From the NCBI GenBank assembly GCA_907163375.1, contig CAJQUW010009297.1:1-64000 (forward strand): a stretch of DNA of 64,000 nucleotides, written 5' to 3'. Below are positions 11,591 through 23,313 of this stretch, one piece after another. Under the pieces are notes generated by a model. That model saw only the letters and a program-made list of their open reading frames with translations, made no database searches and was not told where the DNA came from. Origin of the DNA: Prostheceraeus crozeri (taxonomy: Eukaryota > Platyhelminthes > Polycladida > Euryleptidae). A program made the position numbers and the translations under genes. The first letter of the stretch is position 1. The number at the start of each line of letters is the position of its first letter.

Positions 11591-12310
11591 AACTGTCAAT
11601 CTCATTTTTTTCTTGTTAATAGAGGGCTGCAATTTGTTGATAAAAAATGATTCACGTAAATGGATATTAGTATTGCTATTATCATAGGCAAGAATTGAGC
11701 ACGCAAGATTAGAGTTGTTGATGTGACAGGTTTGAATGTGTTTATAATCTGAAGATGTTTTTTTCTGTTAAATGTTCCTTGTAGCGGTGGTGAAAAGATC
11801 TGATGGTACTACCGATGTAAAATTATTTACATATGTTGCACGTGATTTGGTATATGATATTTTTCTGATTACACAATTCGTTTTTATTCGAAGGACAGTT
11901 GGTGAGGGTACAATTTTTTTATGAGGAAACGTTTTTCTGTTTCAAATATTGTCGAATGGTTTTATTTTTTCTTGTTAAACGGACACTTATATTATTTTTC
12001 GAAAAATTTCTTTAATTCTTTTGTCCATTTTGCCCGACATGTATGGAAAAGGAAAGTATAGAGGTTGTTTGTTATGAGCCACTTCGAATCGTTCTTTCTT
12101 TTTCTTTTCAAGTTGTTGACTATTGAATTATGAATGATTTGGTCATTGTATCCATGTCTTCTGAGCATGTCAAATTCTCTCTCATGTTTTTTGTATATAT
12201 GTACATTGGAACATCTTTCTGATATCCTTTTGTTTTCATTTTCGATGTGATTGATTTTGTTGTTAGTTGGCACACTTGATTTAAAATGCACGAATATATT
12301 TTTCTTCGCT
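11590..12310 (-). mobile_element. Penelope-like element, 3' part with GIY-YIG nuclease
   Basis: Reading the minus strand, 12291-11992 contains EREFDMLRRHGYNDQII, then KNDSKWLITNNL and RAKWTKELKKFF. This is the region between reverse transcriptase and nuclease in Penelope-like elements. It is followed by NCPSNKNELCNQKN, IIYQITCNICK, FYIGSTIRSFHHRYKEHL and, further on, LACSILAYDN with LRESFFINKLQPSIN. Those are the Y-x-I-x-C-x-x-C, YIGST and C-terminal I-x-x-LxPxxN blocks of the GIY-YIG endonuclease. Only the 3' end survives; no reverse transcriptase palm is visible upstream (higher coordinates). It is a broken fossil. Confidence 0.75.
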
Positions 12311-14433
12311 TGTTTTACATAGAATTCGAAATTAGGTTGTTGTTGTTGATTTATTGCAACGGTAAAACCAAACTGAAGAGCAAAATATCACAAAGACAAT
12401 GATCATAATTAACTTATTAAAGGATGCAAATGGGTCCGTAACACTATTCATAATAATAAATGAATTAGTGATTTCATCAATCTACAATTTAACGTGAATA
12501 GTTGAATCTAACTGCATCGAGCTCGTGATCAGAAGGCTGAAATTGATAAAGTAGAAGTTGTTTCGAATAGAATTAGGCTGTAATAAAAAAATTGTTCCGT
12601 TGGGTGGCTCCACCAACTTCATACACGTTGCATAATCAGGGACTACAAAGATAGACATAGATATCTCAGCAGTCCTTGCATCAATCCACAATGAAATATG
12701 AATAGTTGAATCTAACTGCATCGAGTATTATAATTCTAACCATTTACAACTCAATTTTACGGTGTGATTTCTATATACCGTAGGATGCAATATGCTAGTT
12801 AATAATTTAGACAAAAGGATTAACTTGACAGATCCATTTAGCCTGGTGGAAAAGAGCTGTATGAATTAGATCTACTAAGCTAGCAAACTTGAAAATCGAG
12901 CCGAGAAGCAGAACAAGATCTCAACTTTTGTATGATGAAGATTTGCATTATAGGCGTAATGCGGTTGATGAAATTTCCTTCATAATCAGCTGAATATACG
13001 TTTAATTAAGATACTTGTATTTATATTTTCATTCTCTTTCATATCTCACAAGTTTCATACTACTTATATATTGAAGTCTGAGGTTCCAAGTCGAAAGTAT
13101 ATAAATACAGGAATAATTTGGAAAACTGAGCTTTTTAAAAATTGGTCGATCAGATATCTCCGCAAATAACTGAGTCTTTTGATATAAAAAATTTCACCAT
13201 ATACTGACATATTTTTGAGTCGAAATATCCACTACTTCTAAAATGGAGAATTTAATGCATAAAATGAATTGTTTCAGAGGAATTTAATGAAAAACTTGAT
13301 TATATAAAAAACATCATGATTACGTGTATTTAAATCATACATCATGATTCTGTTCCAATCCGGACAATATGAACCTGATTAATTCGAGATAATGAGAAAA
13401 TCAGATACAAATGAGGTGTTTAAAGTCTCTCCTCAAGTCTCGAATTGTATGGCGTTGACGGAAACACGGCACAACAGAAGGGAGACATTGCATTCTGTCC
13501 AATAGTACAGGAAATGCACAATAAACATCTTATACATAATCAGATCATCGAAATCTGCATTTTATTCACCGTCATCATCGTTTTCATAATGTTGCAAAAC
13601 AGTATCAGCTACCTGCTTGGAATCGAATCGCTAGCGTCGCGATCTGAGGCTTTTCCTATACGACATGACTCAAAGACAATATGACAAATTTGCGTCAATT
13701 ATCTAAGCCTCTCCATTTCGTAATCAAGTTTGTAGCACAACTGCGTTCTATCTGTGGACAATATTGCGTTCTCCCAAGCGTGAGTTTGAAGGACATTTTT
13801 AAATATTGAATTTGCAGTATCATACTTTAACACAGATGGGCCATGCATGTGTGCAAGAGTTTTTCAATAACCTCTATTCTCAAACGGCCGTTGCCGAGAG
13901 AGAGATTTTCAGTGTAGTAGGTCACATTGAAAAGTGAGCCAAGAAGTTGAATACTTTTTGAATTTTTATGTGGCGCACTTTTACTTTCTTTTGAGTTAAA
14001 TGTTTTAGGAATTCAATCAGAATTCTTCATGCTTCTTGATATTTTATCATTATATTAGCAAAGGCGAGAAGTAGGATCACTCATTAATTCCAGAAATGTG
14101 CCTACATGCGCATATGCATGCATTAAGGGAACTTAAATATGAATTTTCTTCAATGAAAGAGATGGGCCAAACTCTTAGCCTCTTCTAGCTTAATTTATAT
14201 AGTAATACAGCCCTGAATAGAAGTAAAGATGCCCATTAGAAGATCAATATAGAAGTATTGATCCCGGACGTTGTACTGCAGCAGATGACCATAAACAATA
14301 TTTTCACCGCAGTGTGTTTGAACTTAAGTAATAATCAAGATATTGTTCACAAAAGTGGTATCTTTCGCAATTTATTAGGATTGAATGACATTTTTGGCCA
14401 AAACAACATTTCATTTACTATTTTATTAAGTTA
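12311..14433. other. Gene-free stretch with a 27-bp direct duplication
   Basis: No coding region is supported. TGAATAGTTGAATCTAACTG plus CATCGAG occurs at 12495-12521 and again, identical, at 12699-12725, 204 bp apart. The spacer has no recognisable content. The remainder is AT-rich with nothing seen. Confidence 0.4.
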
Positions 14434-14441
14434 TGTCTAAT

Positions 14442-16316
14442 CAGTGGCGTCGCGTGCTCCCTGACCATAGGCCTTCACTCGGCATTGGGATACTATTTCT
14501 ATACAAAGCACTTTTATGTCACAACATTAATTTTCAAAAAGCTGAATTCTTAATAACAATTTTCCGAACATTTTTTAAGGTCAAGTGAAAGTGCACATGA
14601 GAAGTGATTGCTCATGTCACTTAACCGCCTTACTCAAGGAGCTGAGATCACTATATCCCTTCTCTGTCCAGACCACATTTGCTCGAGAAAAAAGGAGGCA
14701 AGGCGAACAGTTTCTTGCGTTTTTGACGGTCAGTCACTCACATGTTTGAAATTTTGATACATTAAGTATCAGAATAGTGCTTCTTATTTCTTTCTCAGTG
14801 ACTACTTTCATTTTATATCAGGTGTTGACCTACCTTGCTTGACGACTGTCATCTTTTCAGTATATTCCCTTCGGACGAAAGGCGTGATTATGATCTCATC
14901 TGCAGTACTCAACATAGTGTCACATCAATCACGTAAAAACGAATTATGGAATTCTATCGAATCTGGGTGTTCGAGTCAGATGCATTACTCTGCATTCATT
15001 GGAGAACGCTCATCATCTGATCGCAGTCTTGTCTGAACGTCATTCATCTGCCACTGTTGACGTATTGTCTTCTCTCACATTAAGCGAAGCTAGGAACAAT
15101 TGGGTTGCGCTTAAGTCATAAATGTTTATTCTGAAATATACAGAAAACGCAAAGCGATGGCCGCAAGGGCACTTACAAGCAAGCGTTGATAACGTGTTAC
15201 ATATGCATACGCAAAGTTTAGCATCAATAAAAAATACATGAGATATATATTTACAAATACACCAAGTGATTATGATGTACATGCACATCATATACCATCA
15301 TAAACAAATTATGTGAGACCTACATATTTACAAATTTTCAGAGTCATCATGATATAAATCATATACCATATACAAAATACGTGAGATCTATAGGGCCTAT
15401 ATTTACAAATTTGAAGAGTGATGATCACAACATGATAAGAGTTCACTGGATGGGAGTCCTCACAATGGAGCAAAAGAACTTAAATGCTTAACATCTAATA
15501 CAAGAATGAATGCAACAAAATCATCTATACAAAATTTACACTTTAATGATCATGGTCACAATATATATAAATTCACTCGGATCAATGAGATTGGGACTAT
15601 TCTTGATCTTCATTATGATGAGAATCATCTTCAATATGGAATGTAGGAATGTATCTAAATAAAATTTACCATCAGGTATAAAAAGCACTTGTCAAATAAT
15701 TTTATACAAAATCACATATTAGCATTCACAGTATGAGCAAAATTCACTTAGATCAATTGATTTGAGTCTGTTCTTGAACATCATGAAGGTTGGAGCTTTC
15801 ACTATTGAATCGTTTAATGAATTCCATATTTTGATGACGCGAAAGAAAAACAATCCACTGAGATAATTCGAATTAACTTTAAAGACTGGCACAATCTGAC
15901 AGCTTCCCTTACTATATTTAGGCACCGCGCCTAAATGTAGAATCTATGTGTAGAATTTCATTGCAAAAATTGGAGATGGCAAAGCATCATGTCCATCGGG
16001 AAAGCCAATATTTACGCCGGCGCGTGCGCTTACTGCTTCACACGCACACAACTCTCTTTCGTTGTCTGAACATCAGTGCTCCGTCTGAACACACGACTAG
16101 CTTGTGTGTCTAATTGTTCGAAGAAAACAGCTGTGATTCAAGCACATGCTGCGAAACTGTTCACTCTTGAGGTTGAGCGTCTGATTTTGAGACGGAAGCT
16201 ATCACGAGAAGCTATCGAATTTCAATGAATGATGACACTTTTCATTTTTATAAATGTTGGTAAATAATTTTTGAGGATGCGCCGAAGGCCTCGCAGGTAC
16301 GGAGAAGACGCCACTG
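14442..16316. mobile_element. hAT-like element with perfect 8-bp duplication
   Basis: The left end CAGTGGCGTCGCGTGC and the complement of the right end CAGTGGCGTCTTCTCC form the terminal inverted repeat (CAGTGGCGTC exact). Further in, both ends carry an AAGGCCTTC/TAGGCCTTC block with TCGGC. The octamer TGTCTAAT stands immediately outside both ends (14434-14441 and 16317-16324), a perfect 8-bp target duplication as hAT transposases make. The element is 1,875 bp, has no transposase, and contains the tail of a LINE on the minus strand (about 15690-15960). It is non-autonomous and enlarged by insertion. Confidence 0.88.
15690..15960 (-). pseudogene. LINE ORF2 C-terminal fragment
   Basis: The minus-strand frame 15925-15719 reads LSGLFFFRVIKIWNSLN followed by DSIVKAPTFMMFKNRL. 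This is the ending common to CR1/jockey LINE ORF2 proteins (FFxxRxxxxWNSLPxxxVxAxxxxxFKxxL). The frame ends at a stop and is followed at lower coordinates by an AT-rich 3' region (15240-15680) with imperfect repeats around ATGAGATATATATTTACAAA. The 5' part is missing. It lies within the hAT-like element 14442-16316. Confidence 0.75.
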
Positions 16317-16324
16317 TGTCTAAT

Positions 16325-16524
16325 TAAGCTTGTATTTATCTACATAGGTCTGTCGGTTTCCGCATCTTCCAATATCTCTGCAACACTGAGACAGGAGATT
16401 CGAACTCCTGATGCATGAAGACCGACATGACGTTGACAGAAGTGCAACATGCTAAATCAGGTAATTACATCATGAAATTGTTGGGAAGCACGCCGAGGAG
16501 TGCTAAGCAAGATTTTGACGGATT
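16325..16524. other. Spacer between two repeats
   Basis: No features recognised. Confidence 0.3.
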
Positions 16525-16960
16525 TTATATCGAAACCCCATCCGCTCAGGACGATGTCATCTGCACAGGCAGTGTATAGATGGAGAATAGATGTGTGAAG
16601 GTATAAACTCAAGCCCAAGATATATTAGGAAATTGTATCCATGAGCACCTACTTTTGAGTTCAATGATGCGAATAAATCCATTTTAGCTCAACCACATCG
16701 ATAGCATGCTCTACGCTAATGTGTTTGAGCCTAAACTAAGTTGTTATTATCATCATAAGTAAATGAAAACACGTCATTTCAACCTGAAAAGAACATCCCA
16801 ATCGATATAACTCACAAATGCTAGCAAGAACATTCGGACATCAAATCAATGTAGCTTTCCACTATATGCCCACCTATATATTCATCGATAGCCTAATAGT
16901 TGAATCATGTTCAACAAAGTCAAAGTAGTAGCTCCAGTAGAAAAATGTTGACTAATGACT
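16525..16960 (+). repeat. Dispersed repeat R1, copy A
   Basis: This copy shares CCCCATCCGC-CAGG, CAGGCAGTGT, AAACTCAAGCCCA, a TGAGCAC-TACTTTTG stretch, TTTTAGCTCAACCACATCGA and CCTAATAGTTGAATCATGTT with copy B at 22001-23313, in the same order and orientation. Copy B has about 0.8 kb of extra sequence in the middle. No coding region or clear terminal repeat is visible, and the superfamily is unknown. Confidence 0.7.
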
Positions 16961-17175
16961 AATGTACAGTGTCATTGACAAGACCGTGTAAGACATGTGT
17001 GGTTATAAGAGTCGCTCTTGAGCCTCAATTATTGCTACTTCCTAGCTTGTTACTCACTCTACTAACTACCTGATCAACAAAAACGTGGAATTGTCCCTCG
17101 ACTCATAACACTATCCTCCAGACATTTTCATGGTGGAGATTATCAGGTGTCTTAAGCTTGGATATTTCTTTATAA

Positions 17176-19199
17176 GGGCAATTCCACGTAAGCATCAACC
17201 TCGATACTGAAACTTTCAATTAAGATTTCGATGATTTTGTTCATCAATTATGTCGAACAATACCCAAAATCACTAGAAATTGATAACGACTTGAATCTAC
17301 AAACGCTCTATTCGAAATGAGAGGAAATTTTGGCGTTATAGTAAAACTTGGCCCACAATTGCAAAAATTAACATATTTTTATTCACATTTGAAATACAGA
17401 CATTTAATATATATCTTAAAATCTTTTCCACTTTTCAAATATGGGTGCAACATATTTTTGGGTTGTGAAGTTTGATTTTGCGCATTTATCATAGATATCA
17501 CGAGAATGTCATCTGAAAATAGTGATTAAGTTGCGAGCGTCCGTTACGCTCAAAATGCTTCCAGTTTATCTGTAGTGTTTACAAAAGCACACAGAAAGTT
17601 GATACCTTGTGTATAAAGCGACTTGTAGCAATGTAATCCAGTAATGCAATCAATTCTACGAATAATTGATTTCATGAATTCTCACATTGGATTGACATTC
17701 CGAGCGTCCGATGCGGAGCGGACGCTCGCTTTAATGAAAAATCTTAGAGACTTATTTTCATCTACAGGCATTGCTCCCACAGGAATGACTGACTAATTTT
17801 AGTTTGTTATTCTGATCTCTAACATTATCTAAGGCAAAAACTGTGATAACGAGATTCAAAGAGAGGTAGTATGGAGTAAGCCTATTAGTGAAAATAGGGT
17901 CGAGTATAGGCTGGCAGGAGAAATGATGAACTCGGGAGGAAGTGAGCTTCTATGACATCTCTAAGAAAATAAGAAGTGTCAACAAATATACCAATGAAAA
18001 ATAATGAGAGCGCATCGATGGTTGATGACCAAATATCAGACGTCTGTCAAATACCATAATCGGTCAATAAAGCTATCAAGAGAGTGAAAAGAACCTCAAG
18101 AACAATAGTTTTTCCAAACGTCTGGGACAACCAAGTCGAATACTGCAAGTAATGTACAATGACGCGATGAAGTAGAAGAACAAACAAATTGCACAAAAAA
18201 AGGTAGAACATTTTCATCAATCAGACAACATTTCATGACAAGCCCCCGTTTAGAAAGAGATGTTCATCGAGCGATCTGTTCTATGTAAGAACAAATTCTT
18301 AAGCGCATCATGGTGAAAGGCATGCAGTGTTCAAATTGCAGCAAGTCGATATTGAGATCGTCCTCTCAAAGCTAGCTCTCTCAGACCTCGACACGGCTTT
18401 TCTTGATTTCATCTTCAATCTATATCACCTAAAGAACATGCGCCTTAGACTATGCAACATGAGAAATTACAGCACTATGAACTGTGCACAGATGGCCTAT
18501 ATAGAGACATACTCTATTGTTTTGTACTCATCCAAATGCTTCTCAATACTTATGATATACAGCATATACAAGGATGTCTGAATTTTTAATTGGAAGAATA
18601 AATCATAATAGATAGTGTTAGAAATAGAGGGAAGATTATGGGAAAAGAATAAAATAATGAAGTGTCTGTTACACGGCCTTTAGAACGGCGAAGAACTACA
18701 AAGGGAAATTGATTAAAACATAGATGCGTATTAACGTAATAACGATCCTCGGAAGAAATGAGCATAAGATTGATTTACAAGCATAAATTTCGAAGTGGAC
18801 AGATCGAGCGTCCGTTACGCGAGAGTCCGTAACGTTGAAAATGGTATTGTAAAATAAAACCGGAACCATTCTATGCTTCACGAATATTACTTTCTTTTAA
18901 TTTCATGTCTCTAGTATCATGAAGATGTCACTTGACAGTGAAACTCCTGGTCAATTTGCAGAGTTTTACAGACAAAAATTTAAAGGTCAAAATTAGAATT
19001 TCTCCGCCAGCGTCCATTACGCCCACTTTTTGGGCTCTCAAATTGGCTGCAGTAAAAAATCGTTCTAATTTTTCTATGAAATGCATAACTAATATAAACA
19101 CACATATTTGTGAAATCCAGAGGATCTAGGATGCTTTAAGCTGCCTACAGAGCTTAAAAAGTCTTGCGAACGAGCGTCCGTTACTATATGGAATTGCCC
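17176..19199. mobile_element. Unclassified 2.0 kb element with AGCGTCCGTTACG motifs
   Basis: The left end GGGCAATTCCACGTA and the complement of the right end GGGCAATTCCATATAGTAAC share an 11-bp inverted terminus (GGGCAATTCCA). ATAA stands directly outside both ends (17172-17175 and 19200-19203), a likely 4-bp target duplication. The motif AGCGTCCGTTACG or near variants occurs at 17536, 17703 (followed by an inverted copy), 18807, 19009 and 19173. Such dispersed repeats usually serve as transposase-binding sites. The longest open frame (18327-18581 plus, 84 codons) has no recognisable motif, so the element looks non-autonomous. The family is not recognised. Confidence 0.7.
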
Positions 19200-19541
19200 A
19201 TAAATGCCCTGAAACAACGGAAATCATCACAGCAAAGCTAGTTATAATGAGTTAAAAATAGTGTGAGACAAAATGAATCCAATTCATTTAAGGTAATGAC
19301 GCAGTCAAAATAATGTAATCAACAAGTCAATAATGTAAATGCAGTCTACTGTTGGAATTTGCACCCTACTTCTAATTGATAATGTCAATTAACACTAAGA
19401 ATGCATTCTGCTCAGTTGCATTTCATTGACAAACATGCAGACGAGACATTCTTGTCAATAGGAGGAAGAGTTGTTGGCATGGCTAACTATTCCTCATAGG
19501 TCGTGATGGATCTTCGCACCAGACAGATCAGGCGTGCGAGT

Positions 19542-19568
19542 TAAATACAAGTGTATTCAATAATAATC
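19542..19568 (+). repeat. 5' LTR remnant of the copia element
   Basis: TAAATACAAGTGTATTCAAT plus AATAATC is identical to 27483-27509 near the other end of the element, and a GCGAG word precedes both. The rest of the LTR is too diverged to delimit by eye; its start may be near 19350 (TGTTGGAATT). Confidence 0.65.
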
Positions 19569-19771
19569 CGTTTTACGTCACCCTTGCCTTTCACAGTGGA
19601 AAAAATCATTCGAGTGTTGGCGAACTGAAGTAGAGCTATAGAATGGAATTATAGATGTGCCCAGAGAAGCGAGGAATTGCCGTTGCATTGTCAATCCCCA
19701 GACAGCGAGGTAATCAGACAGCAGATAATGGACGTCATGTATTTGCGCCACATATTTCATATATATAATGG

Positions 19772-21720
19772 AGGTGCAATGCTTTTGCGCCACAGATATG
19801 CTTGCCTAGTAATGCATTTGCGACAAAACAAATCATGTATTTGCGCCACTTTCTTTCTTATCAGATGTTTTGTTAATTTTGTATATCTGATAGTTGTATG
19901 ACCAATTGGGATATGACACATTTTTGAAGCCATTTGAGCGATTGACAATGCATTGATACTTAGAGGGAATAGATGTCTAATTGAAACGTCATCCTAATTG
20001 AAAATGTGATGCAATTATACAAACAAGAGCAGATATTTTGCAACATAATACAGCAGCTGTCAAATTTGAGAAAGTCAATTGGGTTTTTTCAAGCCCTTAA
20101 AGAGAAAGATTCTCAAAATCTTTTCATTGCGAAGAACGATTATGGAAGTGAACACATCAGAGAATTATTTTATCCACGAAAATTACAAGTTTCGAGTGGG
20201 AAGTACATCTAAAGCTGGTACTACCCGATGGAGATGCTGCAAGAAGAATTGCTCAGCAACACTATACACCATACATCGCGAAGTGATTAACTTTATTGGT
20301 CCACATTCCCATGAGCAACCAAATGTGCAGGCCGATGTTCTGAGACGTGCATGCAAGAGAAAAGCACTAGACGATATTACTTGCAAACCGAGCAAAATTA
20401 TAAAGAGAGAACATTTTAAAAGTGGCAAAATTCAAATTGAAGCTGGTGATTACAAACGCATCCGCGAAGCTATATATCGTGAACGACGAAAGAGATATCC
20501 CGTTCTTCCAAAATCACGCGATGAGATATTTGACTGTTTGAATTCAGTTCCAGTTAAAACTGCCAACGGAGAAGAATTTATACTTGAACTGGATGCAGAT
20601 ACTCAATGGTGTTATTCTCTTGTAAAGAGAATCTTGAATTTATATCTTCTTGCGAAGAGATTCTATGCGATGGAACATTTAAATGTGTCCCCGAACATTT
20701 CGATCAAATGTACGCTATCGTCGGACATCGTCAAGGATGGTTTGTTCCACTCGTTTTCGCCTTGATGACAGCAAGAACTGAGGAGATGCACAATCTGATG
20801 TGGGCCAAATTGAAAGGTCATTGTGAGAGTGCCGATCTCATTCTACGACCGTCCATTATCATGATGGATTTTGAAAAGGCTGCAATGAATTCTGCTTCTT
20901 CCGCATTTCCTGCAGCCAAACTTAACGGATGCCGATTCCATCTCGCTCAGGCATGGTTTCGCAAAATTCAAAGCCTGGGACTATCGGCTCAGTACAACAC
21001 CAAGGATTGTGAGGTGTCGAAATGGCTATCATATTTCTTTGGACTTCCATTTCTGCGACCAGATGAAGTCAGCGACAGCTTCACGGATGATTTATTTTCC
21101 ATAACTCCTAATGATGAAAAATGTGAGCAATTCGCCGATTATGTGCTGGTCAACTTCGTAGACAGCAACAGCAAATTTCCCCGTCTCTTTGAGCACTTGA
21201 CGACGCTTCCCCTCCAACTAACAATGGGTGTGAATCCTTCAACGGACATTTCAATCAAGAATTTTATTCAACACATCCGAATATATATTCATTCACAGAC
21301 GTGCTTGTCATCTGCGAAAATGCGAAGCGTTAATCTGGGAAAGGTGTCATATAAAAATTATGCCACGAAAGACAAACAAAATCGGACAATGGGCCTCATT
21401 TCTCGTCGTAATGCCGGTGAGATCGAAACATTTACCTTTGTGAAGTTGTTAGGTTATACACACCGAGTTTAGACAGTCCTTTTACAAGGATCAATTTTAT
21501 TAATCGTGTAATATACTGTATGGCACGTGTAATATATATTGTGTCTTGATTACAATGAATATATTTTTCATTTCGTTGTTACACTCATAATGCGGGATAA
21601 TGGGCCTAATTCATTTGATTTAATAGTGATCAAATTACCGGATATCAGATAACACTAGATTTAGCAGATAACACATTTGGCGCAAATGCATTGCCAAGTG
21701 GCGCAAATGCAAAACTCCCC
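19772..21720 (+). mobile_element. MULE (Mutator-like) DNA transposon with FLYWCH finger
   Basis: The element is 1,949 bp, flanked by a perfect 9-bp duplication ATATAATGG (19763-19771 and 21721-21729), the length typical of Mutator-like elements. Both ends carry the motif TTTGCGCCAC in inverted orientation, present more than once per end: 19787, a mutated copy near 19815 and 19845 on the left, and two complementary copies at about 21675-21710 on the right. A further TATTTGCGCCAC lies outside the left duplication at 19740. The interior is occupied by a transposase gene (20142-21472). The insertion lies in the 5' part of the copia element, so it is younger than that element. Confidence 0.92.
20142..21472 (+). 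pseudogene. MULE transposase with N-terminal FLYWCH-type zinc finger
   Basis: The probable start is the ATG at 20142, just before the finger; an in-frame ATG also lies at 20079. Residues about 10-55 form a FLYWCH finger: W-R-C-C-K-K-N-C followed by GPHSHE. The catalytic part, in a second frame from 20606, has ILCDGTFK (first Asp), IIMMDFEKAA (second Asp) and NGCRFHLAQAWFRKIQ (the C-x-x-H block of MULEs). A third frame from about 21215 reads NNGCESFNGHFNQEFY, which probably carries the catalytic Glu. The protein is therefore split by two frame changes, near 20600 and 21210, but keeps all catalytic landmarks, so the copy is fairly young. The finger and DDE domain in one protein are usual for animal MULEs. 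Confidence 0.88.
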
Positions 21721-22000
21721 ATATAATGGAAGAAATGGATAAAGACGATTTGGAAAACGAGAATGGATTGGAAACCCTACTATTGTTCATGGAATTGAAA
21801 TTGGGAAAGACGATATTCAACATTGTTCAGACAAATACGAAGATTTCAAGCTTTGGAAGCGAAAAGATGGACAGAAAATTGGTGATTACATAATAGAATT
21901 CGAACAGAAATGTAATACAATCTTCAAGAAAAAGATAGTGTTGCCGCAGAAGATATTGTGCTTCGAACGGTTGAGAAATGCAGCGCTGTCACCGAGCCTC

Positions 22001-23313
22001 GAGACCCCATCCGCGCAGGCAGTGTGTCGATGCAGGTTAGTATAAATGAAGGTCTAAACTCAAGCCCATGATATATACTAGGAAAGGGTATTTGTGAGCA
22101 CTTACTTTTGGGAAGATATTCGTTGTTCATCGAAACTATCTACTAAGCAGTGGATTGGTAATTTGCTTCATGAAAAATGTTTACGATAGGAAAGTTTCTG
22201 TTGCTAGAAACTTGTTTCTAGACTGGTCTATGTTTTATGAATATCCAGTATTCTTGAATGTGCTAAAATCAATAGCGATTCAGTAGCGATTTCAATGACA
22301 TTTCCTATTTTCATTTCTTTGTAAAGATTTGATTTTAACACAATGATCAAACTGCATGTAAATTAAATATCAAAACCGCTACAAGTACATGTTATAGAAA
22401 TAAAAGAAAATTTGTTTCAGCAGCAACAATTTTTACGGTAGTAACATCATAGAAAAAGGACAGTATGCAGTAAGATTAAGTTTACACGCTCTAGAACATT
22501 CATGTCTCAATTAAGATCTCAATACTATGACAAGTCATGAATAATAAAACGTCTATAATTGTTATACTCTATACGCTGATTAAAGCAAAGGAACCGATAT
22601 TAAACGTCAACAGTCACATAAGACGTCATGACAGACATACTGTAATACTAAACACAACAATAACACGAAAATGGAAAAATCAATCAAGGCCACTTGAAAA
22701 TATCAAGTCGATTTTCGGTTGAGAAATTATCTAGTGCAGCTCGCACTTACAAAATATTGGTGTGGGTCACGATTATTAAATGTTGTTGAAGTAAACTAAC
22801 TATATTTCTGCTGTGATCACTTCATAAGAAAATCGATTTCTCTCTTAAAAAATTTGAAGGCTTCGACCCTGAAACGAAATTGGCCAGTACCATGTTCCGC
22901 GCACGTGAGCCAATTTAGAAATATATTGACCTATTTTTTTCTTTTGAGTTCATTGATACGAATAACCTTTTTAGCTCAACCACATCGATAACAGGCTCGG
23001 CGCTGATGTGTTTTGAGTTTAAACTAAGTTGCTATCATTAATATCGCAAGTACGAGTAAATGAAAGCACGTTATTTCAAACTTAACAAACCATCCCAATC
23101 GAAATCAAATCAAAGTCACTTTACTGACTACATATTTATCGATAGCCTAATAGTTGAATCATGTTAAATAAAGTCAAAGCAATAGTTCTAATAGAAAAAT
23201 TGTTTAATTGCATATTTACAAGAAATAAGCTACCCGTACTTCAAAAAACACATCTCTTCTAAATTTATAACACTAAACAAAAGAATATTTTCTGAGACCT
23301 TCATCCGCGCAGG
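22001..23313 (+). repeat. Dispersed repeat R1, copy B, inside copia gag
   Basis: The insertion is bounded by similar direct sequences: GAGACCCCATCCGCGCAGG at 22001-22019 and GAGACCTTCATCCGCGCAGG at 23294-23313. Blocks at 22025-22112 and 22934-23202 match copy A (16525-16960) in order, and about 0.8 kb between them (22113-22933) is absent from copy A. No gene is visible in it. The boundary repeats could be a target duplication or part of the element itself. Confidence 0.6.
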
